Assembly (NCBI GenBank): GCA_035560415.1
Contig: DATMZG010000023.1
Span: 1 to 13,769 of the forward strand
Origin: DATMXT01 sp035560415
Lineage (GTDB): Bacteria > Bacillota > Clostridia > Oscillospirales > Feifaniaceae
Reading direction: 5' to 3'
DNA: 13,769 nt
Below, one piece after another: positions 1 through 6,592 of the stretch (position 1 is its first letter; the number at the start of each line of letters is the position of its first letter). The translations under genes were made by a program, and so were the position numbers. Under the pieces are notes generated by a model. It was not told the DNA's origin and did not search any database. It worked only from the letters and a program-made list of their open reading frames with translations.

Positions 1-211
1 TAATATATGTCTTCCAAACACCATTGTCAATGAAGCAAGACTTCATATCCCGCGAAAAGGAATATTTGGCAGTTTTCGACAGTCGCGGCCCTGCGGGGAC
101 TCTCTATTTCCACGCATTTTGTGGACAAAAAGCAACTCGGATCTTGTGATTGTTCCCGATTTGGAATATAGTATTTGTATCACGCACCGAAAGAAGGAAG
201 TGGCACACACC
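1..211. other. Gene-free left edge
   Basis: No convincing coding region is visible. The stretch contains a small GC-rich snapback near 85-106 (CCC-TGC-GGG core), which could be the remnant of a terminator from a gene lying to the left, and the promoter of the next gene at 144-172. An in-frame TTG extension of the next gene reaches back to 119, but it would start upstream of that promoter and has no ribosome binding site, so I treat the region as non-coding. Confidence 0.5.
144..172 (+). promoter_or_regulatory. Candidate sigma-A promoter for the HTH-nuclease gene
   Basis: The -35 TTGTGA (144-149) and -10 TATAGT (167-172) are separated by exactly 17 bp. Transcription would begin near 179, leaving a leader of about 33 nt before the GTG at 212. 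This agrees with the Shine-Dalgarno-like GAAGGAAG at 193-200 and argues against an upstream start. Confidence 0.5.
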
Positions 212-916
212 GTGACTCAAAAAGAACAAGTGATAGAGGCCATGCGGCAAAACGGCGGCTATGCCACATTCGGGCAGCTGAACGGCATGCTTGATTTTTC
301 GTCCTGGAAAACGAGAACGCCGCAGGCCTCGGTCCGGCGCATTGTACAGGTGAACAGGGAATTTTTTAAAGTCTCTCCGGGGCTTTGGGCGCTGGCCGAC
401 CGCCGCAATACCGTGCTGTCCAAATTTGAAATCAAAGACAACGATGAAAAGAGAAAAGCCGAATTCTCTCATTCCTATTTTCAGGGACTGCTCGTCGAAA
501 TGGGCAACTTTCAGGGCTTTGACACCTACGTCCCAAACCAGGACAAAAACCGGCGGTTTTTGGAAAAACCGCTCGGGAGCATCGCAACGCTCAAAGAAAT
601 CCATGCGTTCACCTATCCGCCCATCCTCAGCAAGGCAAAGACCGTCGATGTCGTGTGGTTCAACGCGCGCAAACTCCCGCAGGCTTTTTTTGAGGTCGAG
701 CACTCGACCGACATTCAAAATTCGCTGGTCAAGTTCTATGAGTTGCAGGACTTCGCGGCGCGCTTTTGCATCGTCGCGCCGGACTATCGCAAGCGGCAAT
801 TTGACAGCGTGACCCAGCTGTCTGTTTTCGAGCGGATTCGGTCAAGAGTGGAATTTATCTCTTATGACGACATTGCCAAAGAGCACGAAAAACGCTCTAT
901 GGGCAGGTTGTTTTAG
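212..916 (+). CDS. HTH domain plus PD-(D/E)XK-like nuclease protein
   Basis: The predicted protein has 234 residues starting at GTG 212, 11 nt after GAAGGAAG. Residues about 2-63 look like a winged-helix/HARE-HTH domain (helix near 5-13, the ATFGQL segment, then a basic SVRRIVQVN helix ending in a GLWAL wing). Residues about 85-225 resemble a restriction-endonuclease fold: E96 in an early helix, D146 in VDVVWF, and the E161-V-E163 pair in AFFEVEHST, followed by a helix and a strand ending FCIVAP. The layout D-x14-E-x-E fits a PD-(D/E)XK-type active site in which Glu replaces the Lys. No methyltransferase or other restriction partner lies nearby, and the gene appears to be monocistronic, with its own promoter and terminator. 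It could act in defence or as a DNA-binding regulator with an inactive nuclease fold. The family fold is inferred; catalysis is unproven. Confidence 0.65.
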   Translation: MTQKEQVIEAMRQNGGYATFGQLNGMLDFSSWKTRTPQASVRRIVQVNREFFKVSPGLWALADRRNTVLSKFEIKDNDEKRKAEFSHSYFQGLLVEMGNFQGFDTYVPNQDKNRRFLEKPLGSIATLKEIHAFTYPPILSKAKTVDVVWFNARKLPQAFFEVEHSTDIQNSLVKFYELQDFAARFCIVAPDYRKRQFDSVTQLSVFERIRSRVEFISYDDIAKEHEKRSMGRLF

Positions 917-935
917 CCCACACTCCCCTTCTTAA

Positions 936-974
936 AAATACCGCCGCGCCCGCTTGCAGGGCGCGGCGGTATTT
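936..974. terminator. Strong hairpin terminator after the HTH-nuclease gene
   Basis: Arms 936-951 and 959-974 are perfect 16-bp reverse complements around a 7-nt loop (GCTTGCA). The GC-rich core is flanked by A-rich sequence on the left and ATTT on the right. It lies 19 nt after the stop codon. The trailing T run is short, so efficiency is uncertain, but the symmetry suggests it could act in both directions. Confidence 0.6.
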
Positions 975-1137
975 AGAATGTCGAAAAACCTATGGGTTTT
1001 CCGCCAAAAGAGCGGTGCCCTAACCGCGCGAAGTGAATTCGCGCTGGCGGGCGGCATTATATTGCCTTATTTTTTAAACGTGTTAAAAAAATAAGGATTT
1101 CATGCACATTTTCTCGGGCCTTTTGGATAGCCGAGAA

Positions 1138-1178
1138 AAGGAAATACCGCCGCTCATTTTGGGTGGCGGTATTCCCTT
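1138..1178. terminator. Terminator-like hairpin ahead of the potassium operon
   Basis: The 14-bp arms 1138-1151 and 1165-1178 pair with one A/C mismatch around a 13-nt loop, followed by TTTCCTCCCCT. Its core words (AATACCGCC/GGCGGTATT) repeat those of the hairpin at 936-974. It may be a second terminator, a duplicated copy of the first, or the edge of a small repeat element. Confidence 0.4.
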
Positions 1179-1304
1179 TTCCTCCCCTCTTAACAAAACC
1201 TTTATACGTTTATAAAAACTTAATACAAACGGGCAAACCGAAACACCGTCCTCACACTTTTTGCGCTAATATAAACCCGTTGCAAAGAAAGGCGGGTGGC
1301 CGAC

Positions 1305-1751
1305 ATGACGGCGCTGCTCATCCTCATCATTTTATACATCGGCGCCCTCGGCTACCTTGTCGCGGCCGGGGTTGACCGCTTCACGGCGCGGGGCGGCATT
1401 GCCGAGAGCCCACAGGGGCGGGCAAACCGGGGCGTGCTGCTCTACGGCTCACCGCAGGCGGAAGTCGCCCTGAAAAGGGCCGGCGTCAAATGCCGCGTCC
1501 TCACGGAGCCTTCCATGCCGCAAGACGGCAGCTACACGGCCCTTCTCGCCCTCTCGGAGGACGACGCCGCCAACCTCGCGCTCTGCCGGGCGGCCTTTCG
1601 CCTCGACCCCGGCATCTGCATTGTCGCCCGGTGCGCCACCCCTGAGCTGCAAGACAGCTTCAGGGAGGCGGGGGCCGGCCTGCTCCTCGGCCGGGGGGAG
1701 CCGGCAGACACCGTAATCGCCCGGCTTTTCCGGAAGGACATAGGCATATGA
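1305..1751 (+). CDS. Membrane-anchored RCK_N/TrkA-like protein
   Basis: The protein has 148 residues from ATG 1305 (151 if GTG 1296 is used; GGTGG at 1295-1299 favours the ATG). Residues 2-23 form one transmembrane segment. Residues about 42-130 resemble the second half of a TrkA/KtrA RCK_N domain: TALLALSEDDAANLALCRAA, then the strand ICIVARC, then a helix ending REAGAGLLL. Classical RCK_N domains have a GxGxxG nucleotide loop; here the equivalent position reads LLYGSPQAEVAL, so nucleotide binding is probably altered or lost. The stop overlaps the TrkH start by 4 nt (ATGA), so the two are translationally coupled and presumably act together at the membrane. A role as an accessory or regulatory subunit of the potassium channel is inferred. 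I know of no standard gene name. Confidence 0.65.
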   Translation: MTALLILIILYIGALGYLVAAGVDRFTARGGIAESPQGRANRGVLLYGSPQAEVALKRAGVKCRVLTEPSMPQDGSYTALLALSEDDAANLALCRAAFRLDPGICIVARCATPELQDSFREAGAGLLLGRGEPADTVIARLFRKDIGI

Positions 1752-3082
1752 CAATTAATCATCATTTTCGCGCAACCCAGATCATCGCATTCGGCTTTGC
1801 CTTACTTATTCTCATCGGCGGGCTCCTGCTGAGCCTGCCGGTCTCAAACCGAAGCGGTGAGGGCATCCCGCTTTTAGACGGCATTTTCACGGCGGCTTCG
1901 GCCACCTGCGTCACGGGGCTCGTGCTCTACGACACCTGGTCCCAGTTTACGCTGTTCGGACAGGCGGTCATCCTGCTGCTCATCCAAATCGGGGGGCTCG
2001 GCTTCATGGCGGTCGCCATTTTGTTCTCGCTGGCCTTCGGCCGGCGCATCGGCCTGCGGGAGCGCTCGCTTTTGGCCGAGGCCGTCAGCACCATGCAGGT
2101 GGGGGGCGTCGTGCGGCTCGTGCGGCGCATGCTGCTGGGGACGGCGGCCTTTGAACTTCTTGGCGCAGCCGTCCTGTCCCTTCGGTTCGTGCCGGAGTTT
2201 GGTGCGGCAAAGGGGCTGTGGCTCGCCCTCTTTCACGCGGTGTCGGCCTTTTGCAACGCCGGGTTTGACCTGATGGGCCTGCGCGCCCCCTCGTCCTCCC
2301 TTGTCACCTTCCAGAATGACCCCGTCGTCATTTTGACCGTCGCCCTCCTCATCATCGTCGGCGGCATCGGCTTTGTCGTCTGGAACGACCTTGTCGAATG
2401 CCGGTTTCGCCTTTGCCGGGCGCGGCTGCACACAAGGGTCGTGCTGGTCTCGACCGCCGCCCTCATCCTTGGCGGCACGGCGCTCTTCCTCTGTTTGGAG
2501 CATAGCGGCGTCTTTGCCGGCATGACGCCCGCCACCGCCCTGCTGTCGGCCTTCTTCCAGTCGGTCACCCCCCGCACGGCGGGGTTTAACTCGGTCGACA
2601 TCGCGTCGCTGTCGGACGCCTCCAAGTTTGTCACGATGGCCCTCATGTTCATCGGCGCGGCGCCGGGCGGCACCGGCGGCGGCGTCAAAGTGACGACGGT
2701 CGTCGTCATGGCGGCGGCCGTCACGGCCTCCTTAAAAAACCGCGAGGACGTGTCGCTGGGGCACTTCCGGCTCGAGGGCGAGACGCTGCGGCGGGCCTTC
2801 ACGGGGGCCACGCTTTACGCCGCCATGGCGGCGGGCGGCGTCCTCACCCTCTGCGCGCAGGGGCAGCTCTTCACGGCGGCCATGTTCGAATGCCTCTCGG
2901 CCATCGGCACCGTGGGGCTGACGGTCGGCATCACGCCGACCTTGGCGCCCCTCTCGAAAGTCGCCGTCATTTTGCTCATGTACGCGGGGCGCATCGGCAG
3001 CCTGACCGTCTTTCTCGCCGTCGCAAGGACGGGGCCGTGCGGCAAGCTGCGCGACCCCGTCGGGAAAATCATTGTCGGATAA
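1748..3082 (+). CDS. ktrB: TrkH/KtrB-type potassium uptake channel subunit
   Basis: This 444-residue integral membrane protein belongs to the superfamily of K+ transporters with four pore repeats. The four filter signatures are visible in order: TCVTG (53-57), NAGF (170-173), TAGF (277-280) and TVGL (388-391). The conserved GAAPGGTGGGVKVTT stretch (303-317) lies in the broken-helix gate region. The length and the C-terminal DPVGKIIVG ending look more like KtrB than the longer proteobacterial TrkH. It should import K+ in a dimer gated by the RCK subunit encoded 27 nt downstream. The start overlaps the previous gene by 4 nt. The family assignment is firm; the choice between trkH and ktrB naming, and whether Na+ couples transport, cannot be decided here. 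Confidence 0.93.
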   Translation: MTINHHFRATQIIAFGFALLILIGGLLLSLPVSNRSGEGIPLLDGIFTAASATCVTGLVLYDTWSQFTLFGQAVILLLIQIGGLGFMAVAILFSLAFGRRIGLRERSLLAEAVSTMQVGGVVRLVRRMLLGTAAFELLGAAVLSLRFVPEFGAAKGLWLALFHAVSAFCNAGFDLMGLRAPSSSLVTFQNDPVVILTVALLIIVGGIGFVVWNDLVECRFRLCRARLHTRVVLVSTAALILGGTALFLCLEHSGVFAGMTPATALLSAFFQSVTPRTAGFNSVDIASLSDASKFVTMALMFIGAAPGGTGGGVKVTTVVVMAAAVTASLKNREDVSLGHFRLEGETLRRAFTGATLYAAMAAGGVLTLCAQGQLFTAAMFECLSAIGTVGLTVGITPTLAPLSKVAVILLMYAGRIGSLTVFLAVARTGPCGKLRDPVGKIIVG

Positions 3083-3109
3083 ACTATGTTTCATTGAAAG
3101 GATATCACC

Positions 3110-3760
3110 ATGAGAGCAATGCTTGTCATCGGCGCGGGGCGCTTTGGAAAAAATCTCGCCATTAAGCTCGCGGAGCTGCACAACGAGGTCATGGTCGTCG
3201 ACCGGGACGAGGAGGCCGTACATACCCTCGCCCCCTTTGTCACGCGGGTGCAAATCGGCGACTGCATGGACAGGGACGTGCTCGCCGAGCTCGGCGTGCG
3301 CAATTTCGACATCACTTTTGTCTGCATCAGCGACAACTTTCAGTCCTCCATGGAGATCACATCGCTCTTAAAGGAGCTCGGGGCCCCCTACGTCGTCGCC
3401 AAATCGAACCGGGACATCCACGCCGAGCTCTTAAAAAAAATCGGGGCCGACGACGTCGTCTACCCCGAGCGGGACATGGCGCGGCGCACGGCCGTGCGCT
3501 ACTCCTCCAGAGGCGCCTTCGACTACATCGAGCTGTCGCCCGAATACGCCATTATGGAAATTGAGGCGCCGGAGAGCTGGACCCACGAGAACGTGCGCAC
3601 GCTCGACGTGCGCACAAAGCACCGCGTCAACGTCATCGGCGTGCGACAGGGCCAGCACATCCTGCCCCTGACAGACGCCGAGCACATTTTTGAAGAACAC
3701 GAACATATTATTGTCGCGGGCGGACAAAGTGATATACTAAAGGTGATGGGTAAAAAATAA
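3110..3760 (+). CDS. ktrA: TrkA/KtrA-type RCK gating subunit
   Basis: The protein has 216 residues and is cytosolic. RCK_N occupies about 1-130, with the Rossmann loop GAGRFG (8-13) and the acidic end of strand 2 at D31, which is expected to bind the adenine nucleotide ribose. RCK_C occupies about 140-212 (AIMEIEAP to HIIVAGG). This single RCK_N plus RCK_C layout is that of KtrA/KtrC; Gram-negative TrkA is a tandem duplicate of about 458 residues. GAAAGG at 3096-3101 provides the ribosome binding site. It should form the ring that gates the TrkH/KtrB channel in response to nucleotides, and in Firmicutes RCK_C often binds c-di-AMP. Unlike the protein encoded at 1305-1751, its nucleotide loop is intact, so the operon has one canonical and one degenerate RCK protein. 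Confidence 0.92.
   Translation: MRAMLVIGAGRFGKNLAIKLAELHNEVMVVDRDEEAVHTLAPFVTRVQIGDCMDRDVLAELGVRNFDITFVCISDNFQSSMEITSLLKELGAPYVVAKSNRDIHAELLKKIGADDVVYPERDMARRTAVRYSSRGAFDYIELSPEYAIMEIEAPESWTHENVRTLDVRTKHRVNVIGVRQGQHILPLTDAEHIFEEHEHIIVAGGQSDILKVMGKK
3711..3738 (+). promoter_or_regulatory. Possible internal promoter for the sensor kinase pair
   Basis: TTGTCG (3711-3716) and TATACT (3733-3738) are separated by 16 bp inside the 3' end of the TrkA-type gene. Transcription from it would begin about 35-40 nt before the GTG at 3784, allowing the kinase and regulator to be expressed separately from the transporter genes. It overlaps coding sequence, so chance similarity is possible. Confidence 0.35.
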
Positions 3761-3783
3761 TCAGGCAGTCAAGGTGACTGGAG

Positions 3784-5160
3784 GTGTCAGCCACGGTCAA
3801 AAACGGCATACGCAGCGCCTTCGCCATGGGGGGAGCGACCGCGGGCGCCCTGTTTTTGGGGAGCTTCGGCGTTGAAAACGAGAGCATCATCATGGTGTTT
3901 TTGCTCGGCGTCCTCTTCACGGCGGTGCTGACCAGCAGCCGCGGCTGCGCCATCGGGGCGGCGCTGCTCTCGGCCGTCCTCTTCAACTACCTCTTCACCG
4001 AGCCCTTTTTTTCCTTTTTCATCTACTCCCCGAGCGACCTCATGCTGCTGCTGTTCTTCCTCGTCACCGGCATCGTCTCGGGCACCGTGACGAGCCGCCT
4101 CCAGCGGGAGATGGTGCTGGCCGGCCAAAACGAGCGCACCGCAAAGACGCTCTACCTCATTGCGGCGGGCTTTTTGCCCGTGAGCGGAAAAGAGAGCGTC
4201 GTCAAAAAGGCCTGCGACCTCGTGCGGGAGCACGCGGGGCTCGACTGCGAGGTGCGCCTTGGCGACTTGACCGGCGCCGGCCCCGCGTCAGACGGATATG
4301 AAATTCCGGGCGGCGCGGGGCCGCTCGGCCGCCTCGTCCTTTCGGGCGGCGAGCCCACCGAGGGGCAGCTCCTCATTGTGCGCACCGTCTGCACCCAGCT
4401 CGGCATCGCCTTAGAGCGGGAAAACCTCGTGGCCGACCGCGAGAAAATCCGGCTTGCGATGGAAAAAGAGCAGCAGCGCGGCACGCTGCTGCGCTCAGTC
4501 GCCCACGACCTGCGCAGCCCCCTCACCGCCCTGTCGGGGGCCGGAAATCTGCTCTCGGACAACTACGACGAGCTGACGGGCGCCGAGCGCCGCAAGCTCG
4601 CCGCCGACATCAGCGAGGAGACGCTGTGGCTGGCGGGCCTCGTCGAGAACATTCTCAACATGACCCGCATCAGCGAGAACAAAATGGTGCTCAGTAAGCA
4701 GGACGAGGTCATTGACGACGTCATCGGCGAGGCCATCCGGCACACGGAGCGCCTGCTGCGGGACCGCGCCGTCGAGGTGCGCCTGCCCGACGAGGTCGTC
4801 ACGGCGCCGATGGACGGCCGGCTCATTTTGCAGGTGCTCATCAATTTGCTCGAAAACGCCGCCCGGCACACGCCGCCCGGCACTCCCATCACGCTGACCG
4901 TCAAAGCCGGGGACGGCCTGCTCACGGTCTCGGTGGCCGACGCCGGCCCAGGCATTGCGCCCGCCATCCGGCCCCACCTCTTTGAGCGGTTTGTCACCAA
5001 GGACGGCGGCATCGCCGACGGCCGCCGGGGGCTGGGGCTTGGGCTGTCCATCTGCAAGGCCATTGTCGAGGCCCACGGCGGCGAAATCCGCGTGGCGGAC
5101 AACCGGCCGGTGGGCTCCGTCTTCACATTCACGCTGCCGCTGGAGGAACGACATGGTTGA
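3784..5160 (+). CDS. kdpD: Short KdpD-like sensor histidine kinase (DUF4118 type)
   Basis: The protein has 458 residues from GTG 3784, 6 nt after the Shine-Dalgarno AAGGTGA (3771-3777). Residues about 12-105 form the four-helix DUF4118 membrane domain typical of KdpD, with its FNYLFTEPFFSF signature (67-78). A GAF-like linker follows (120-215), then the HisKA box SVAHDLRSPL with phospho-acceptor H241. The ATPase domain shows the N box NLLENAARHTP (354-364), G1 DAGPGI (386-391), F box LFERF (399-403) and G2 GLGLGL (416-421). Full-length KdpD is about 900 residues; the N-terminal KdpD and UspA-like sensor domains are absent here. No kdpFABC genes are in view. Location after the Trk/Ktr genes suggests K+ or turgor control of that transporter, which is an inference. 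Confidence 0.88.
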   Translation: MSATVKNGIRSAFAMGGATAGALFLGSFGVENESIIMVFLLGVLFTAVLTSSRGCAIGAALLSAVLFNYLFTEPFFSFFIYSPSDLMLLLFFLVTGIVSGTVTSRLQREMVLAGQNERTAKTLYLIAAGFLPVSGKESVVKKACDLVREHAGLDCEVRLGDLTGAGPASDGYEIPGGAGPLGRLVLSGGEPTEGQLLIVRTVCTQLGIALERENLVADREKIRLAMEKEQQRGTLLRSVAHDLRSPLTALSGAGNLLSDNYDELTGAERRKLAADISEETLWLAGLVENILNMTRISENKMVLSKQDEVIDDVIGEAIRHTERLLRDRAVEVRLPDEVVTAPMDGRLILQVLINLLENAARHTPPGTPITLTVKAGDGLLTVSVADAGPGIAPAIRPHLFERFVTKDGGIADGRRGLGLGLSICKAIVEAHGGEIRVADNRPVGSVFTFTLPLEERHG

Positions 5161-5842
5161 CAGGCGCACGATTCTCGTCATTGAGGACGATAAATACATC
5201 TCCCACTTTCTCGAGCTCTCGCTTGAAAAAGAGCACTACACCGTCCTGACGGCCGGCACCGCCGCCGAGGGCATGTTCCTCTTCTCCTCCCACCGCCCCG
5301 ACATCGTGCTGCTCGACCTCGGCCTGCCCGACCGGGACGGCGTCGAGCTGCTGCGGGAGCTGCGCGCATTTTCCGACGTGCCGGTCTTAATCGTGTCGGC
5401 CCGCGGCCAGGAGCGGGAGAAAATCGCGGCCTTAGACCTTGGGGCCAACGACTACATCACAAAGCCCTTCCACATGGGGGAGCTGACGGCCCGCATCCGG
5501 GTGGCCGAGCGGCTGCGCCAAAAGCCCGGCGAAGCCGGAGAGACCAAATTCACCCGCGAGGGCCTCACGGTCGACTACGAGAAGCGCAAAGTCTTTGTCG
5601 AGGGGGCAGAAATCCATCTGACCCCGACCGAGTACAAGACGCTGCTGCTCTTAATCGCCAACAGGGGCAAAGTGCTGACCCACAACTACATCATCAGCCA
5701 GATTTGGGGCTATGAGGGGGGCGACAGCAAGAGCGTGCGGGTCTTCATGGCAAACCTGCGCCGCAAATTAGAGCGCGACACCGCCCACCCGCGGTATATT
5801 CTGACCGAAGTCGGCGTGGGGTACAGATTCGCGGACGAGTAG
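5153..5842 (+). CDS. kdpE: KdpE-like OmpR-family response regulator
   Basis: The 229-residue protein starts at ATG 5153, overlapping the kinase stop by 8 nt, with GGAGG just upstream (about 5141-5146). The receiver domain (1-120) has the acidic pair in VIEDD (E11-D13), phospho-acceptor D55 in LLDLGLPD, S82 and K104 in TKPF. A winged-helix DNA-binding domain follows, with LTPTEYKTLLLL and the recognition-helix region SVRVFMANLRRKLE, ending VGVGYRF. This is the standard partner for the KdpD-like kinase. Targets cannot be seen; the adjacent TrkH/TrkA genes are plausible ones. A strong hairpin follows the stop by 5 nt, so the potassium module ends here. Confidence 0.92.
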   Translation: MVDRRTILVIEDDKYISHFLELSLEKEHYTVLTAGTAAEGMFLFSSHRPDIVLLDLGLPDRDGVELLRELRAFSDVPVLIVSARGQEREKIAALDLGANDYITKPFHMGELTARIRVAERLRQKPGEAGETKFTREGLTVDYEKRKVFVEGAEIHLTPTEYKTLLLLIANRGKVLTHNYIISQIWGYEGGDSKSVRVFMANLRRKLERDTAHPRYILTEVGVGYRFADE

Positions 5843-5847
5843 ACAGG

Positions 5848-5877
5848 ATAAGGCCCCGGCGCATGCCGGGGCCTTAT
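5848..5877 (+). terminator. Terminator after the response regulator gene
   Basis: A perfect 13-bp stem (5848-5860 with 5865-5877) closes on a GCAT loop, with a GC-rich core GGCCCCGGC. The stem base ends in TTAT and only two further T residues follow, so the U tract is weak. Placement right after the stop codon supports the call. Confidence 0.7.
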
Positions 5878-5943
5878 TGCGCATAACTTAATGGAAAACG
5901 CATCCAATCCATGGTATGATTAGACGACAGCAAAAAGAGGAAT

Positions 5944-5962
5944 GCGCTATGACCGATAGCGC
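5944..5962 (-). terminator. Weak terminator downstream of the PIN-like gene
   Basis: The 7-bp stem GCGCTAT/ATAGCGC with a 5-nt loop is followed, reading the minus strand, by ATTCCTCTTTTT. It lies about 60 nt beyond the stop of the PIN-like gene and could end the minus-strand operon. The stem is short and the T run is 8 nt away, so this is tentative. Confidence 0.35.
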
Positions 5963-5987
5963 CTGTCCGCCATGGGATATGTACTGA
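5949..5987 (+). other. 12-codon ORF with initiation signals, possible gene stub
   Basis: AAGAGGAA (5935-5942) lies 6 nt before an ATG that opens a 12-residue reading frame, MTDSACPPWDMY, ending in TGA. A TATGAT at 5915-5920 could be a -10, but I see no good -35. The frame overlaps a 7-bp dyad (5944-5962). It could be a chance ORF, a short peptide, or the 5' end of a gene cut off when the neighbouring minus-strand cassette was inserted. Confidence 0.25.
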
Positions 5988-6022
5988 AGGATGTTCATCT
6001 CTTCCCGTTTGAGCCATCTTCT

Positions 6023-6592
6023 TCAGGGATTGTCCTTGAGATAATCCGAAAAACTCGGATAGCCGAGCCGCCGCCGCCTGCTTAACATGCTTGTCCAAAT
6101 GACATTTCCCTGCGCTTCGTCTATCAGGCCCGCGGCCATCGCCTCTTTCATGATGTCTCCGGTCGTCACGTGTATGAGCCCGTACTCCCGGACATAAGCC
6201 GAGATGTCTCTCAGATTGTTGCTCGCCAGGATTCCCCCGCGCTCCACTGCCATTGCGATTGCCGCAGCTTCACCGTCGTCAATGATTCGATGGCCCGGAT
6301 CGGGTTTTTGCGTCAGCTTGTAAAAAAGGGCATACTCCGCGCAGTCGACGGCAAATGCTTCCACCGTTGCCTGTCCGTCCTCAACAAGCGCATCCACCTG
6401 CGCCTTCATTCCCTTTAAATGATTGAGCCCCGGATGGGAGAGCTCACGATAAATCTGACTCGGAATGGCGATTCTTCCCGGGTAGAGTTTTGCGAGGATA
6501 CACTCGCGGTCAACCCAGAGAAAGGCCGACAGGCAGTCGCTGTCGAAGAAAAGCGGCTCAGTCAACGACGTCACCGTCCTCTTCCTCACCAT
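6023..6592 (-). CDS. PIN-domain-like protein, candidate toxin
   Basis: The protein has up to 189 residues from ATG 6592; GTG 6574 is a strong alternative because AGGAAGAGG lies just upstream of it, whereas the ATG has no clear ribosome binding site. PIN-like features appear in order: an N-terminal acidic strand LFFDSDCL (D17, D19), E50 in IYREL after a PSQ turn, DDGEAAAIAMA (D105, D106, E108) and ASNNLRDI (D129). This acidic set matches the metal-binding quartet of PIN ribonucleases, a common toxin fold in VapC-type systems. The C-terminal part (145-189) is a basic helical tail with RRRR near 172-175. The gene overlaps the end of the peptidase gene upstream, so the two are coupled. RNase activity and toxicity are inferred from the fold only. 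Confidence 0.7.
   Translation of the reverse strand: MVRKRTVTSLTEPLFFDSDCLSAFLWVDRECILAKLYPGRIAIPSQIYRELSHPGLNHLKGMKAQVDALVEDGQATVEAFAVDCAEYALFYKLTQKPDPGHRIIDDGEAAAIAMAVERGGILASNNLRDISAYVREYGLIHVTTGDIMKEAMAAGLIDEAQGNVIWTSMLSRRRRLGYPSFSDYLKDNP

Larger units (their letters stand above)
917..1304. other. Hairpin-rich gene-free interval
   Basis: No convincing gene is present. Besides the terminator at 936-974 I see dyads at 985-1000 (AAAACC/GGTTTT), 1026-1044 (GCGCGAA/TTCGCGC), 1065-1096 (CCTTATTTTT with a single-base bulge), 1109-1139 (TTTTCTCGG/CCGAGAAAA) and 1138-1178. The first and last hairpins share the direct repeat AAATACCGCCGC (936-947 and 1142-1153) and the right-arm word GGCGGTATT. 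A promoter for the potassium operon should lie in 1180-1290, but I cannot pick it confidently; TAATAT at 1267-1272 is a possible -10 with no good -35. Confidence 0.55.

Noticed and set aside
119..211. In-frame TTG extension of the HTH-nuclease gene
   Set aside because: It starts upstream of the predicted promoter, has no ribosome binding site, and the HTH domain begins only after GTG 212.
1102..1215. 37-codon ORF with AAGGA upstream, in the hairpin-rich interval
   Set aside because: Most of it is made from the arms of two hairpins, the peptide shows no domain-like pattern, and the structure explains the sequence better.
1180..1295. c-di-AMP or other riboswitch before the potassium operon
   Set aside because: I could not find the conserved purine-rich core motifs of the ydaO class or any other known riboswitch signature.
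1874..2503. Long minus-strand frame inside the TrkH/KtrB gene
   Set aside because: It is antisense to an unmistakable channel gene, rich in Arg/Asp/Gly as expected from GC-rich shadow frames, and lacks a ribosome binding site.
4495..5199. Long minus-strand frame across the kinase gene
   Set aside because: The + strand carries intact HisKA and ATPase motifs; the antisense product has no recognisable domain.
5874..6098. Minus-strand 74-codon frame beyond the PIN-like gene
   Set aside because: It overlaps the end of the PIN-like gene in another frame and has no ribosome binding site or domain features.
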